Notes: generated by a model not told the origin, from the sequence alone. Shown: positions 25,414 to 34,005, counted from the first letter of the stretch. The stretch is DNA of 64,000 bases from Kineococcus sp. NBC_00420 (GCF_036021035.1 NZ_CP107930.1:4550006-4614005), one strand, 5' to 3'. Numbers and translations: made by a program.

Positions 25414-26079
25414 TCAGACCGTCCCTTCGAAACCTGCACTGGCGGTGACCGTTCCCGGCGCGACCTCGGTGAAACCGCCGTCGCGCACGTCGATCCGTCC
25501 GGCGGCCCCCAGGACCGGGGCCCCGGTCACGACGCGCACCGGGAAACCCGCCGCCCGCCACGGGTCCACCCGGGCCGCGGGCAGCCGCTCGAACGCGAGT
25601 TGGGCGGCGTGCCCGACCTGCGCGGCGGCCTTGCCCGTGGTCATCGTCACCCCGGGGCTGAGCCTGATCGTGAGCAGCCCGTCGGGACCGGGCGCCCGGA
25701 GGTCCTCCGGGTCGGTGAGGTCGAGGCCGCCGACCTGCAGGGGTTTCAGCGCAGGCGGAACCTCGTCGCGCGGGTGCGGGGCGAAGACCCGGACCACGGC
25801 GTCCCCGTGGGAGGCCTCGACGTGCGCCAGCCCTTCGGTGCGCTCCCACTTCGCGCCGCGGGCACGGCGGCAGATCTTGCGGATCCGCCGGTCGCGCCAG
25901 GCCTGGACCGCGTCGTGGAGCTCACCCTCGGGGTCGGTGGCCCGGGGGTCGTCCAGCAGCAGGACGACGGCCCGGGCCGCGGCGACCAGGACGTCGGTGT
26001 GGGTGGGGAGCGGTTCACGTTCGACGCGGGCCACCAGGGACAGGGCCCACGGGTCGACCTCCGGCTCGAACCCGCTCAC
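25414..26079 (-). CDS. PTH2-type peptidyl-tRNA hydrolase-like protein
   Basis: A 221-residue protein. The C-terminal half carries the PTH2 signature LSPGVTMTTGKAAAQVGHAAQ (positions about 135-155) followed by WRAAGFPVRVVTGAPV, which corresponds to the archaeal/eukaryotic-type peptidyl-tRNA hydrolase fold. The first 125 residues are extra: a helical, basic segment (LHDAVQAWRDRRIRKICRRA) and KWERTEGL. This two-part form is seen in actinobacteria, which also have the usual bacterial Pth, so its true substrate is uncertain. GTG start overlaps the esterase stop by 4 nt. Confidence 0.82.
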   Translation of the reverse strand: MSGFEPEVDPWALSLVARVEREPLPTHTDVLVAAARAVVLLLDDPRATDPEGELHDAVQAWRDRRIRKICRRARGAKWERTEGLAHVEASHGDAVVRVFAPHPRDEVPPALKPLQVGGLDLTDPEDLRAPGPDGLLTIRLSPGVTMTTGKAAAQVGHAAQLAFERLPAARVDPWRAAGFPVRVVTGAPVLGAAGRIDVRDGGFTEVAPGTVTASAGFEGTV

Positions 26080-27077
26080 CGGAGCCCGAGGCGCTCGAGG
26101 AAGCGCAACTGGCGCTGCACCTGGAACCCGAGACCCCCGCCGTGGTCGGCGAACTCCCACACGTCGATGTCCTTGGCCACGTCCCGGCCGCTGCGCTCGC
26201 CGTAGCGGTTGTAGGTCGCGAACACCGTCGAGGGCGGGCAGACGGGGTCCATGAGGGCGACGCTGAAGAGGGCGGGGACGCTCGCCCGGGCCGCGAAGTT
26301 CGCCCCGTCGACGTAGGACAGCGTGGTGAACGTCTGCTCGACGGCCTCGGGGGAGTGCCGCCGGAGGTACTGGACGACCTCGGGGAACGGGCCGTCGGGG
26401 GCGGTGTCCACGGCCCGACGGACGTGGCAGAGGAACGGGACGTCGACGAGCGCCGCGGCGACCCGGTCCCCGGACAGGCCCGCCGCGGCGAGCGTGAACG
26501 CGCCGCCCTGGCTGCCGCCGCGCACGACCACCCGGCGGGTGTCGACGTCGATCCCGAGGGCGGGCAGGGCGTGCGCGACGTCCACGGCGCGGGCGCAGTC
26601 GACGTAGGCCCGGCGGTAGAAGTACGTCGCCGGGTCGGTGATCCCCTTGGTCATGAACCCGCCGAACCACTGTCCCGCGGGGGCGTTCGGGTCCGGGTCG
26701 GGGGTGTCCTGCCCCATCCCGCGGGTGTCGACGACGAGGTGGGCGAAGCCCGCTGCGGCCCAGGTCGTCCGGTCCACCGGCAGACCCCGCCCCCCGGAGT
26801 AGCCGATGAACTCCACGACGACCGGCAGCGGGCCGGGGAGGTGCGCGGGGCGGATCAGCCACGCCGCGATCGGATCGCCGGCCCAGCCCGCGAAGCGCAC
26901 GTCGTGGACCTGCAGCGCGGGCAGCGCCGGCCCCTCGTACGGCGACAGCGTCACCGCGAGGTCGTGGGCACGGGCCAGGGCCAGGCTGTCGGCCCAGAAG
27001 GTGTCGAAGTCAGCGGGCTCGGCCACGTCACCGCGGTAGGTGCGGAGTTCGGCCAGCGGGAGATCGGTCAGCGGCAC
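26076..27077 (-). CDS. Acetyl xylan esterase / cephalosporin-C deacetylase family hydrolase
   Basis: A 333-residue alpha/beta hydrolase of carbohydrate esterase family 7. Family marks: PLTDLPLAELRTYRGDVAEP at the start, the oxyanion/VRGGSQGG nucleophile Ser (about residue 190), the RGMGQD motif, Asp in ALMDPVCPPST and His in EFADHGGG. It would remove acetyl groups from acetylated xylo-oligosaccharides or related esters in the cytoplasm; no signal peptide is present. It fits with the GH3 and GH1 enzymes and oligosaccharide transporter in the window. First gene of the esterase, PTH2, LLM group. Confidence 0.92.
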   Translation of the reverse strand: MPLTDLPLAELRTYRGDVAEPADFDTFWADSLALARAHDLAVTLSPYEGPALPALQVHDVRFAGWAGDPIAAWLIRPAHLPGPLPVVVEFIGYSGGRGLPVDRTTWAAAGFAHLVVDTRGMGQDTPDPDPNAPAGQWFGGFMTKGITDPATYFYRRAYVDCARAVDVAHALPALGIDVDTRRVVVRGGSQGGAFTLAAAGLSGDRVAAALVDVPFLCHVRRAVDTAPDGPFPEVVQYLRRHSPEAVEQTFTTLSYVDGANFAARASVPALFSVALMDPVCPPSTVFATYNRYGERSGRDVAKDIDVWEFADHGGGLGFQVQRQLRFLERLGLR

Positions 27078-27093
27078 GGTGGAACGCTACTGC

Positions 27094-27969
27094 TCACACG
27101 ACGCGGGGCAGTCCTTGGGTGCGGAACTGCTCGATCGTGTCCTTGAGCGCGGCCATGATGTAGTCGGGCACGCGCATCCCCTGGTCGCGCGCCCACAGCA
27201 GCTCACGCTCGACCAGGCCGATCTGGGCGCCGAAGTCCTCGAGCTTCTCGGCCAGACCGAGGGTGCTGAGGATCCCCCCGAGCTGCGCCGAGTACTGCGG
27301 GTTGTGCGCGCCGACCAGGCCGAAGGACTTGCGACGCAGAACCTTAGCCAGCCGCAACTGCCAGGGGGCGAGGACGTTCTGCTGGATCATCTCCGTCGCC
27401 GAGAGCCGGTAGAAGGCGAAGTGGCCCGGTTCCTGACGGCGGATGGGCTGCACGACCGTCTTCGAGATCGCGTCCTCGCCGATCCCGTCGAGGCCGTCTA
27501 CGAGCAGGTTGTAGGCCACGACCGCGGACTTCTCCGTCGCCGCGCCGGTCAGGTAGTAGAGCAGCCGCGCGACCTCCTGGATCGGTTTGAAGTGCGCCAG
27601 GGACCCCAGCAGCCGGATCTTGGCGCTCACGTCGTCGGTGTTGGGGTCGGCGGGGGCGATGTCGATGTCCTGCTGCAACCGGTCCAGGATCAGCCCGTGC
27701 TGGATCTCCTGGGGCTGCCAGACGTCGGCGTAGAAGAGGCGGTCCGTCTCGGAGACGTCCGGCAGCAGCGTGAGCAGCTCGAGGACGTTGCGGTCCACCT
27801 CGAGCTCCACGCGCGCCAGGTAGTCGATGACGTGGCCGAAGGTGTCGCGCACCCGGCGGGGGTCGTGCACCGTGCGGTCGACGGAGTCCAGGCTGATCGG
27901 CGGGTACTTCTCCCCGAGGCGCAGGACGTGGTCGCGGATGTCCCCCGGGGTGATGATCTTGCGAGACAC
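27094..27969 (-). CDS. Ferritin-like diiron protein of unknown function
   Basis: A 291-residue all-helical protein. Four helices carry residues spaced as in diiron carboxylate proteins: Glu in LARVELEVDRNVLELL, Glu-x-x-His in WQPQEIQHGLILD, Glu in LTGAATEKSAVVAYN, and Glu-x-x-His in RRQEPGHFAFYRLS. The match recalls the acyl-ACP desaturase/ferritin superfamily, but the usual desaturase motif is not exact, so the reaction cannot be named. AGGAG lies 5 nt before the GTG at 27969; the frame is open upstream to 28056 without support. Conserved hypothetical homologues are found in actinobacteria. Located next to, but not overlapping, the esterase gene. Confidence 0.75.
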   Translation of the reverse strand: MSRKIITPGDIRDHVLRLGEKYPPISLDSVDRTVHDPRRVRDTFGHVIDYLARVELEVDRNVLELLTLLPDVSETDRLFYADVWQPQEIQHGLILDRLQQDIDIAPADPNTDDVSAKIRLLGSLAHFKPIQEVARLLYYLTGAATEKSAVVAYNLLVDGLDGIGEDAISKTVVQPIRRQEPGHFAFYRLSATEMIQQNVLAPWQLRLAKVLRRKSFGLVGAHNPQYSAQLGGILSTLGLAEKLEDFGAQIGLVERELLWARDQGMRVPDYIMAALKDTIEQFRTQGLPRVV

Positions 27970-28067
27970 GTGACTCCTGCTTCCGTGAGATCCCAGTCTG
28001 GGGGTGGACTGCCGCGGACCAGTGTGCCGGTTCGGCGCCCGCGTCCATAAGGCCACCCTCAGTTCGC

Positions 28068-28091
28068 AACCGATCCTCGGCCGGATTGGTT
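28068..28091. terminator. Hairpin after the DUF1206 gene
   Basis: AACCGATCC pairs with GGATTGGTT through nine base pairs with one G-U, 6-nt loop, 50 nt downstream of the DUF1206 stop on the minus strand. Confidence 0.45.
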
Positions 28092-28141
28092 CCCGGGCCG
28101 CCGTCCCGGTCGGATCACGTTCTCACGGTGGGCCGAGCGGA

Positions 28142-28951
28142 TCAGGCCCGACTCCGGCGCCGGGCCGTGATCAGCTGGAAGACGGCGTAGGCCGCGAGCC
28201 CGAGGGCGACCAGCAGGAGCGCGACGGTGCCGAAGGGCTGGGCGGCGATCTCGTGGAAGGCGGCGTCCAGGCCGCGGGACTTGCCCGTGTCGCCGGTCGC
28301 CGAGACGACGACCAGCACGCCCAGGACGGCGAAGGCGACTCCGCGGGCGACCCAGCCGGCGACCCCCAGTCCGGTCAGGGCCGGCGAGAGCGAACCCTCG
28401 ACCTTGTCCTCGAACTTCTCCTGGAGCCCGCGCACGACCGTCGCGACCCCGATCCCGACGATCACGAGACCCACGACCACGACCACGACGGCCCCGCCGG
28501 GGGCCTCGAGGACGCGCTGGGTGACGGTCTGCTGCTGCTGACCGCTGGAGGAGCCGCCCCCGGCGACGAACTTCAGCGACGACACCGCGAGCGCGGCGGC
28601 GGCCACGGCCTTGGCCACGGCGCTCACCCGGCGCGAGGTCTTGTCCGCGGTGATCGCCGCGACGACCTGCCAGACGAGCAGGGCGACGAAGCCGAGGGCC
28701 AGGACCACCAGCAGGACCTCCCCGAAGGGCTTCGAGGCGATCTGGCCGAGCGCACCGCTGGAGTCGGCGGAACCGCTGCCGGAACCCAGCGCCACCTGCG
28801 CCGCGAGCCACGCGATGAGCAGGTAGACCACCCCTTCGGCCGCGACGCCCACGCGTCCGACGCGCTTCACCCCGGCCTCGTGGGCCCGGGCGAAGGCCTC
28901 ACCCCGACGGGCGCCCTCTTCGGCCCGGGACTGGACGTTCCTGCTGTTCAT
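28142..28951 (-). CDS. DUF1206 membrane protein
   Basis: A 269-residue integral membrane protein made of three repeats of a two-helix DUF1206 unit. Each repeat begins with a Gly-rich/Arg-Val motif followed by helices: VGRVGVAAEGVVYLLIAWLA, the middle block VSAVAKAVAAAALAVSSLKF, and AGWVARGVAFAVLGVLVVVS. Each second helix is preceded by the same motif, ASKPFGEVLLVVLALGFVAL and AAQPFGTVALLLVALGLAAY. A Gln-rich loop (SSSGQQQQ) separates repeats one and two. ATG at 28951 gives MNSRNVQSRAEEGA. Function unknown. Confidence 0.92.
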   Translation of the reverse strand: MNSRNVQSRAEEGARRGEAFARAHEAGVKRVGRVGVAAEGVVYLLIAWLAAQVALGSGSGSADSSGALGQIASKPFGEVLLVVLALGFVALLVWQVVAAITADKTSRRVSAVAKAVAAAALAVSSLKFVAGGGSSSGQQQQTVTQRVLEAPGGAVVVVVVGLVIVGIGVATVVRGLQEKFEDKVEGSLSPALTGLGVAGWVARGVAFAVLGVLVVVSATGDTGKSRGLDAAFHEIAAQPFGTVALLLVALGLAAYAVFQLITARRRSRA

Positions 28952-29027
28952 CGGAACAGGGTTGGACCCCGGGGCCCGCGCCGCAACCGGTGGTGGGATC
29001 CGGGGAGCGCCGTAGCATCGTCCGAGC

Positions 29028-29065
29028 CCACCGCGCTCTGCGGTGGTGACCGCGCTCGAGCGCGG
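29028..29065. promoter_or_regulatory. Two adjacent perfect palindromes ahead of the lacI-type gene
   Basis: CCACCGC-N5-GCGGTGG (29028-29046) is followed by the 16-nt palindrome CCGCGCTCGAGCGCGG (29050-29065). They lie in the region before the ATG at 29098, after a -10-like TAGCAT (29013-29018). They could be leader hairpins or a binding site; the second has a central CG as in LacI-family operators but does not resemble the operator at 30281. Confidence 0.3.
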
Positions 29066-29097
29066 GACGAGCACGAGCGAGCAGGAGGCGCGCAGCC

Positions 29098-30246
29098 ATG
29101 GCGGCCACGTCGTCCCCGGGAACCTCCGGCGGCAAGGCACCCACGGTCTACGACGTCGCCGACCGCGCGAGCGTCTCCATCGCCACCGTCTCCCGCGTCC
29201 TGCGCACCCCCGACGCCGTCCGGGAGGCGACGCGCGAACGGGTGATGACGGCCGTGCGCGACCTCGGCTACGTCCCCTCCGGCAACGCCCGTGCGCTCGC
29301 CGGGCGGCGCACCGGGGTGATCGGGTTGTGCTTCCCCGGTCACGACGGACTGGAGGGCGAGGACCCCCGCGACGAGGCGGTCCGCGACCCGCGACCCGCG
29401 ATGACGCTGCGGGGCGGGGTCCGCATCGTCGACGACCGCCGACCGGGACCGGCGCCGGCCATGCGCAACCTCTACTTCGACGAGGTGCTGCGCGGGGCCG
29501 AGGTGGAGGCCTGGCGGCGCGGGTTCGCCCTGATGGTCGCGGCCGGACGGGGACCGAGCCGGGAGGTCATCGTCAACGACATCGCCGGCCGGGTCGACGG
29601 GCTCGCCGTGCTGGCCCGCACGGTCTCCGACGACCTGCTGGCCCACGTGGCGCGGCGCATCCCCGTGGTGGTCCTGGCCGACGCGACCCGCGCCGACGGG
29701 TTCGACCACGTGAGCGTCGACAACGCCGCGGGCATGCAGGCCCTCACCACCCACGTCGTCACCACCCTCGGGGTCCGCGACGTCGTCTACGTCGCCGGTC
29801 CGCAGGACTCCCCGGACGAGGCCGAGCGACGTCGGGGGTTCCTCGCCGCGCTGACCGCGGCCGGGGTGGCGCCGGAGACCGTCCCGGTGCTGCGCGGGGA
29901 CTTCCGGGGGGACCGGGCCTTCGAGGCGGTGACCCGGCTGCTGCGGGAGCGGACCCCGCGGGCGCTGGTGTGCGCCAACGACCAGTCCGCGCTGGGGGCG
30001 CTCGACGCGGTCCGGGCCGGCGGGCTCTCGGTCCCCGGGGACGTCCTGGTGACCGGGTTCGACGGCATCGACGTCTCCCGGTTCACCGAGCCGCCCCTGA
30101 CCACCGTCGCCCAGCCCATGGCGGAACTGGGGCGGGCCGCGGTGCGCGCGATCGTCGACCGCCTCGCGCTGCCGCAGGCGCCGCGGCTGGACACCCGGCT
30201 GCCCGTCGAGGTGCTGCTGCGGGAGAGCTGCCCGCCCACGCTCTGA
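29098..30246 (+). CDS. LacI family transcriptional regulator
   Basis: A 382-residue sugar-responsive repressor. HTH and hinge: PTVYDVADRASVSIATVSRV and YVPSGNARALAGRRTGVIG (residues 16-75). The periplasmic-binding-like domain follows, with VDNAAGMQAL, RALVCANDQSALGALDAV and LVTGFDGIDVSRFTEPPLTT. Residues about 80-120 (from HDGLEGEDPRDEAV to PAMRNLYF) form an insertion not usual after the first strand of this domain. AGGAGG is 10 nt before the ATG. It is upstream of, and in the same direction as, the oligosaccharide transporter and beta-glucosidase operon, whose promoter contains a LacI-type palindrome. Likely inducer: a beta-glucoside, by context. Confidence 0.93.
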   Translation: MAATSSPGTSGGKAPTVYDVADRASVSIATVSRVLRTPDAVREATRERVMTAVRDLGYVPSGNARALAGRRTGVIGLCFPGHDGLEGEDPRDEAVRDPRPAMTLRGGVRIVDDRRPGPAPAMRNLYFDEVLRGAEVEAWRRGFALMVAAGRGPSREVIVNDIAGRVDGLAVLARTVSDDLLAHVARRIPVVVLADATRADGFDHVSVDNAAGMQALTTHVVTTLGVRDVVYVAGPQDSPDEAERRRGFLAALTAAGVAPETVPVLRGDFRGDRAFEAVTRLLRERTPRALVCANDQSALGALDAVRAGGLSVPGDVLVTGFDGIDVSRFTEPPLTTVAQPMAELGRAAVRAIVDRLALPQAPRLDTRLPVEVLLRESCPPTL

Positions 30247-30266
30247 GCCGTCCGGGCAGCACGGGC

Positions 30267-30295
30267 TTGCACCACGCGATGTAAGCGCATACGTT
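30267..30295 (+). promoter_or_regulatory. Promoter with embedded LacI-type operator for the transporter operon
   Basis: TTGCAC (30267-30272), a 17-nt spacer, and TACGTT (30290-30295). The spacer holds GTAAGCGCATAC (30281-30292), a near-palindrome with central GCGC like LacI/GalR-family sites (one A/A mismatch). Repressor bound there would block polymerase. Confidence 0.65.
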
Positions 30296-30326
30296 GGCCT
30301 GGACGACGACGTGGAGGTCGAGAGCG

Positions 30327-32006
30327 ATGACGCTTCGGCAGGGCCCGGCCATGAGGCGCCGGGGAGTGCTCGCAGGGTTCGGTGCAGGTGCCGCGCTCGC
30401 GAGTGCCGCAGGACTCAGCGGATGCAGCGTGCAGGTGCGCAGCCAGGCCGATCCGACGATCGGCGCCGACACCATGCTGATCAACGCGGACAAGGGCAAC
30501 CCGCTCTTCGACAGGAACTTCAACCCGTACCTGACGAACAAGCGGACCGCGTCCACGTGGATCTACGAACCCCTCGTCCTGGTGAACCCCCTCGACGGCG
30601 AGCAGATCCCCTGGCTCGCCGAGTCCTGGGAACTCCCCGGTGCCCGCACGATCGACATGACGATCCGGCAGGCGCGGTGGAGCGACGGCGAGGAGTTCAC
30701 CGCCGACGACGTGAAGTTCACCTTCGACCTGTTCCAGGCGAACCCCTCCCTCGACACCAAGGGCGCCTGGCAGCACCTGGACTCCCTCGAGGTGCAGGGC
30801 GACCACGTCGTCTTCCACCTGCAGACCGACGACGTCCCGGCGCTGGCGGTCCTCGGCGTCACCTGCATCGTGCCGCGGCACCTGTGGCGCGACGTCGCGG
30901 ATCCCTCGACGTTCCGCAACGAGAACCCCGTCGGTACCGGACCCTTCGTGCTGGGCAACTACAACCCGCAGCAGTACTCGATGGACCGCAACGAGGACTA
31001 CTGGCAGGCCGAGAAGATCGAGATCGCCCACCTGATCCTGCCGGGCACCAGCAACCAGCTCGACACCGTCACCCGCGGCTACGACTGGAGCTACTCGTTC
31101 ATCTCCGACGTCGAGGGGACGTGGGGTGCGGCCAGCGAGCACAACAAGTTCTGGTTCCCGCCCGGCGGCATCATCGCCCTCGTCCCCAACCACACCGTCG
31201 CCCCCTTCGACGACGTCGACGTGCGCCGCGGGATGTCGCTCGCCCTGGACCGGGCCCGCATCGCCCAGGTGGCCAGCGAGGGGTACATGCAACCCGCCGG
31301 CCAGACCGGGTTGATGCTGCCCAACCAGCAGGAGTGGCTGAACCCCGACATCCCGGACCAGGGGATGGTCGCCCAGGACCGCGACGGGGCGCTCGCCGCC
31401 TTCGCGCAGTCCGGCTGGACCCTGCAGGGGGACAAGCTGGTCGACGCGGGCGGGAAGCAGCTGGGTTTCGCCCTCACCTCCGCCAACGGCTACACCGACT
31501 GGACCCGCGCGGCCCAGGAGGTCCAGCGCCAGCTCGGCGAGATCGGCCTCGACGTCTCCCTCCAGCTCCCGCAGCCGGCGGGGTACCAGTCCGCGCTGGG
31601 CAACGGCGAGTTCGAGGTCGCGATCGGCGGCATGGGCGGCGGCGACGTGTTCCGCGCCTTCAACGACCTGATGTCCAGCGACTTCGTCACCGAGGTGGGG
31701 AAGACGACGCAGGCGAACTACGAACGGTTCTCCGACGACGCGGTCGACGACCTGCTGACGGCGTTCAAGTCCTCCACCGACCCCGCCGCCCAGTTGCGCG
31801 CCGCGCAGGCGCTGCAGCAGAAGGTCTACGACGAGCTGCCCGTCATCGGGCTCTACTACGGCGGGCTCTGGGGTCTCTACAACGACGCCAAGTTCACCGG
31901 CTGGCCCACCGAGGCCGACCCGTACATGGCCCCGCAGAACTACGACTCCGCGCCGCTGGGCATCTTCACCCGCCTCCGGCTCACCGGGAAGGGGGGTGCG
32001 GCATGA
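30327..32006 (+). CDS. ABC transporter substrate-binding lipoprotein, family 5 (Opp/Dpp type)
   Basis: A 559-residue extracellular solute-binding protein of the SBP_bac_5 family. The leader has a twin-arginine-like RRRGVLAGFGAG and a lipobox LSGC (about residue 32), so it is a lipoprotein, possibly Tat-exported. Family features: TSTWIYEPLVLVNP-like region (ASTWIYEPL), LAESWELPGARTIDMTIR, ARWSDGEEFTADDVKFTFDL, NPVGTGPFVLGNY, RGMSLALDRARIA. GGAGG lies 9 nt before ATG 30327. Although Opp-type, its operon with a GH1 enzyme under a LacI protein suggests beta-linked oligosaccharides rather than peptides, as in known cellobiose or xylo-oligosaccharide systems. Overlaps the next gene by 4 nt. Confidence 0.92.
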   Translation: MTLRQGPAMRRRGVLAGFGAGAALASAAGLSGCSVQVRSQADPTIGADTMLINADKGNPLFDRNFNPYLTNKRTASTWIYEPLVLVNPLDGEQIPWLAESWELPGARTIDMTIRQARWSDGEEFTADDVKFTFDLFQANPSLDTKGAWQHLDSLEVQGDHVVFHLQTDDVPALAVLGVTCIVPRHLWRDVADPSTFRNENPVGTGPFVLGNYNPQQYSMDRNEDYWQAEKIEIAHLILPGTSNQLDTVTRGYDWSYSFISDVEGTWGAASEHNKFWFPPGGIIALVPNHTVAPFDDVDVRRGMSLALDRARIAQVASEGYMQPAGQTGLMLPNQQEWLNPDIPDQGMVAQDRDGALAAFAQSGWTLQGDKLVDAGGKQLGFALTSANGYTDWTRAAQEVQRQLGEIGLDVSLQLPQPAGYQSALGNGEFEVAIGGMGGGDVFRAFNDLMSSDFVTEVGKTTQANYERFSDDAVDDLLTAFKSSTDPAAQLRAAQALQQKVYDELPVIGLYYGGLWGLYNDAKFTGWPTEADPYMAPQNYDSAPLGIFTRLRLTGKGGAA

Positions 32007-33046
32007 CCGCCCTCGACACCGCTGCGCCACCCCGGGTCTCCCGGGTGCCCGGGGCCGGGTTCCCCGGTCGCTACCTGCTCGGGAAGCTCGGCCTGTTCGT
32101 GCTCACCCTCTGGGCCGCCGTCACCGTCAACTTCGCGTTGCCGCGGCTCATGCCGGGCACCCCGGCCGACGCCGCCGTCGCGAAGCTCTCCCAGAACGGA
32201 CCCGTCAGCCCCGCCACCCGCGCCGCCATCGAGGCCCAGCTCGGGGTTCCGGACGGCAACCTGCTCTCGCAGTACGTCTCCTACCTGCACCAGGTGCTCA
32301 CCCTGGACTTCGGGGTCTCCTACACGTTCTACCCGCAGACCGTCTCCTCGATGGTGTCCCAGGCCCTGCCCTACACCCTGGTGCTGGTCGGTGCGGTCAC
32401 GGTGCTGGCGTTCGTCCTCGGGACCCTCATCGGCGTCGCCTCGGCGTGGAAGCGGGGTACCTGGCTGGACGCGCTGCCGACCCTGTCGGGCAGTTTCCTC
32501 TCGACGTTCCCGTACTTCTGGACCGCGCTGCTGCTGCTGTTCTTCCTCGGCTACGTCCTGCACTGGTTCCCAACGACGGGGGCCTACTCGGCGACGACGA
32601 CGCCGGCGTTCGGGCTCGACTTCCTCGGCGACGCCCTGGCCCACGCCGCGCTGCCCGCGATCACGATCCTGCTGACCTCGCTGGGCGGCTGGATCCTCGG
32701 GATGCGCAACGCGATGATCAACACCCTCGGCGACGACTACGTCACCTTCGCCGAGGCGAACGGGCTGCGCGGGCGCACCGTCGCGATCCGCTACGCCGCC
32801 CGCAACGCGATCCTGCCGAACCTCACCGGTTTCGGGCTGTCGCTGGGCGGGGTCGTCGGCGGGTCGGTGCTGGTCGAGCAGGTCTTCGGGTACCCGGGCA
32901 TCGGCTACCTTCTCTTCAACGCCGTCATCGGGCAGGACTACCCGCTGATGCAGGCGTTGTTCCTCATGATCACCGTGAGCGTCCTCGTCGCGAACTTCCT
33001 CGTCGACGTGCTCTACGGCCTCCTCGACCCCCGCACCCGGAAGTGA
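32003..33046 (+). CDS. ABC transporter permease, DppB/OppB type
   Basis: A 347-residue inner-membrane permease. Features: first helix after GRYLLGKLGLFVLTLWAAV, the extracytoplasmic segment LPRLMPGTPADAAVAKLS with ATRAAIEAQLGVPDG, and the binding-protein-dependent transport EAA loop DYVTFAEANGLRGRTVAIRY, then GYPGIGYLLFNAVIGQDYPL and LVDVLYGLLDPR at the end. ATG overlaps the SBP stop (ATGA). It forms the membrane channel with the next gene product. Confidence 0.95.
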   Translation: MTALDTAAPPRVSRVPGAGFPGRYLLGKLGLFVLTLWAAVTVNFALPRLMPGTPADAAVAKLSQNGPVSPATRAAIEAQLGVPDGNLLSQYVSYLHQVLTLDFGVSYTFYPQTVSSMVSQALPYTLVLVGAVTVLAFVLGTLIGVASAWKRGTWLDALPTLSGSFLSTFPYFWTALLLLFFLGYVLHWFPTTGAYSATTTPAFGLDFLGDALAHAALPAITILLTSLGGWILGMRNAMINTLGDDYVTFAEANGLRGRTVAIRYAARNAILPNLTGFGLSLGGVVGGSVLVEQVFGYPGIGYLLFNAVIGQDYPLMQALFLMITVSVLVANFLVDVLYGLLDPRTRK

Positions 33047-33051
33047 TCCCC

Positions 33052-34005
33052 GTGGCCACCTCGACCACCCCGAGCGATCTCAGCGTCGACCGCGGACCGA
33101 GCGCCTGGCGCACCGTCGGCCGCTCCGCCGCGACCGTCTGGTCCAACCGCAAGGCCCGGGTCGGCGTCGTCGTCCTGGTGTTCTTCCTCCTGGTCGCGGT
33201 GTTCGCGCCGCTGATCGCGCCCTACGACGGCAAGGACAACAGCTTCGAAGGCGGCCAGGACGTCTCCGCGGCGCACTGGCTGGGCACCACGGCCGCCGGT
33301 GAGGACGTCCTGAGCCAACTGGTCCACGGGGCCCGGATCAGCGTCCTCGTCGGGTTCACCGCCGGGTTGCTCGCGACGGTCGTCGCCGTGCTCGTCGGTC
33401 TGTCCTGGGGTTACACCCGCGGGTGGGTGGCCGAGGTCATCGGGTTCGTGGTGAACCTGTTCCTCGTCATCCCGGGTCTGCCCTTCATGATCGTCATCGC
33501 GGCCTACCTGCAGAACGGTGGCATCACCGTCATCATCGCCGTGATCGTCATCACCGGCTGGGCCTGGGGTGCCCGCGTCCTGCGGTCCCAGACGCAGTCC
33601 CTGCGCTCCCGCGACTTCGTCGAGGCGGCCCGGTTCTCCGGCGACTCCTCGGCCCGCATCGTCTTCCGCGAGATCCTGCCGAACATGACCTCGCTCATCG
33701 TCGGGAGCTTCTTCGGCGCGGCGACCGCGGCGATCCTCGCCGAGGCGGGGCTGGAGTTCCTGGGCCTCGGCGACACCTCCGTCGTCAGCTGGGGCACGAT
33801 GATCTACTGGGCGCAGAACTCCAGTGCGCTGCTCACCGGGCAGTGGGCCCTGCTGTTCGCCCCCGGTCTCTGCATCGCTCTGCTGGCCATGAGCCTGACC
33901 CTCATCAACTTCGGCGTCGACGCCGTCAGCAACCCCAGGTTGCGCGAGGGCTCGACGAAGATCGCCCGGAAGACCGCGCCGAAGACCGCTCGGAAGGGGA
34001 AGTGA
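33052..34005 (+). CDS. ABC transporter permease, DppC/OppC type
   Basis: A 317-residue second permease. It begins with a cytoplasmic stretch and the N-terminal helix KARVGVVVLVFFLLVAVFAP LIAPY (OppC-type), then HWLGTTAAGEDVLSQLVHGA, the hallmark of this subfamily, and the EAA loop RSRDFVEAARFSGDSSARI, finally INFGVDAVSNPRLR. GGAAG lies 8 nt before GTG 33052; an overlapping GTG at 33043 is the other possible start. A Lys-rich tail (KIARKTAPKTARKGK) ends the protein. Confidence 0.94.
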   Translation: MATSTTPSDLSVDRGPSAWRTVGRSAATVWSNRKARVGVVVLVFFLLVAVFAPLIAPYDGKDNSFEGGQDVSAAHWLGTTAAGEDVLSQLVHGARISVLVGFTAGLLATVVAVLVGLSWGYTRGWVAEVIGFVVNLFLVIPGLPFMIVIAAYLQNGGITVIIAVIVITGWAWGARVLRSQTQSLRSRDFVEAARFSGDSSARIVFREILPNMTSLIVGSFFGAATAAILAEAGLEFLGLGDTSVVSWGTMIYWAQNSSALLTGQWALLFAPGLCIALLAMSLTLINFGVDAVSNPRLREGSTKIARKTAPKTARKGK

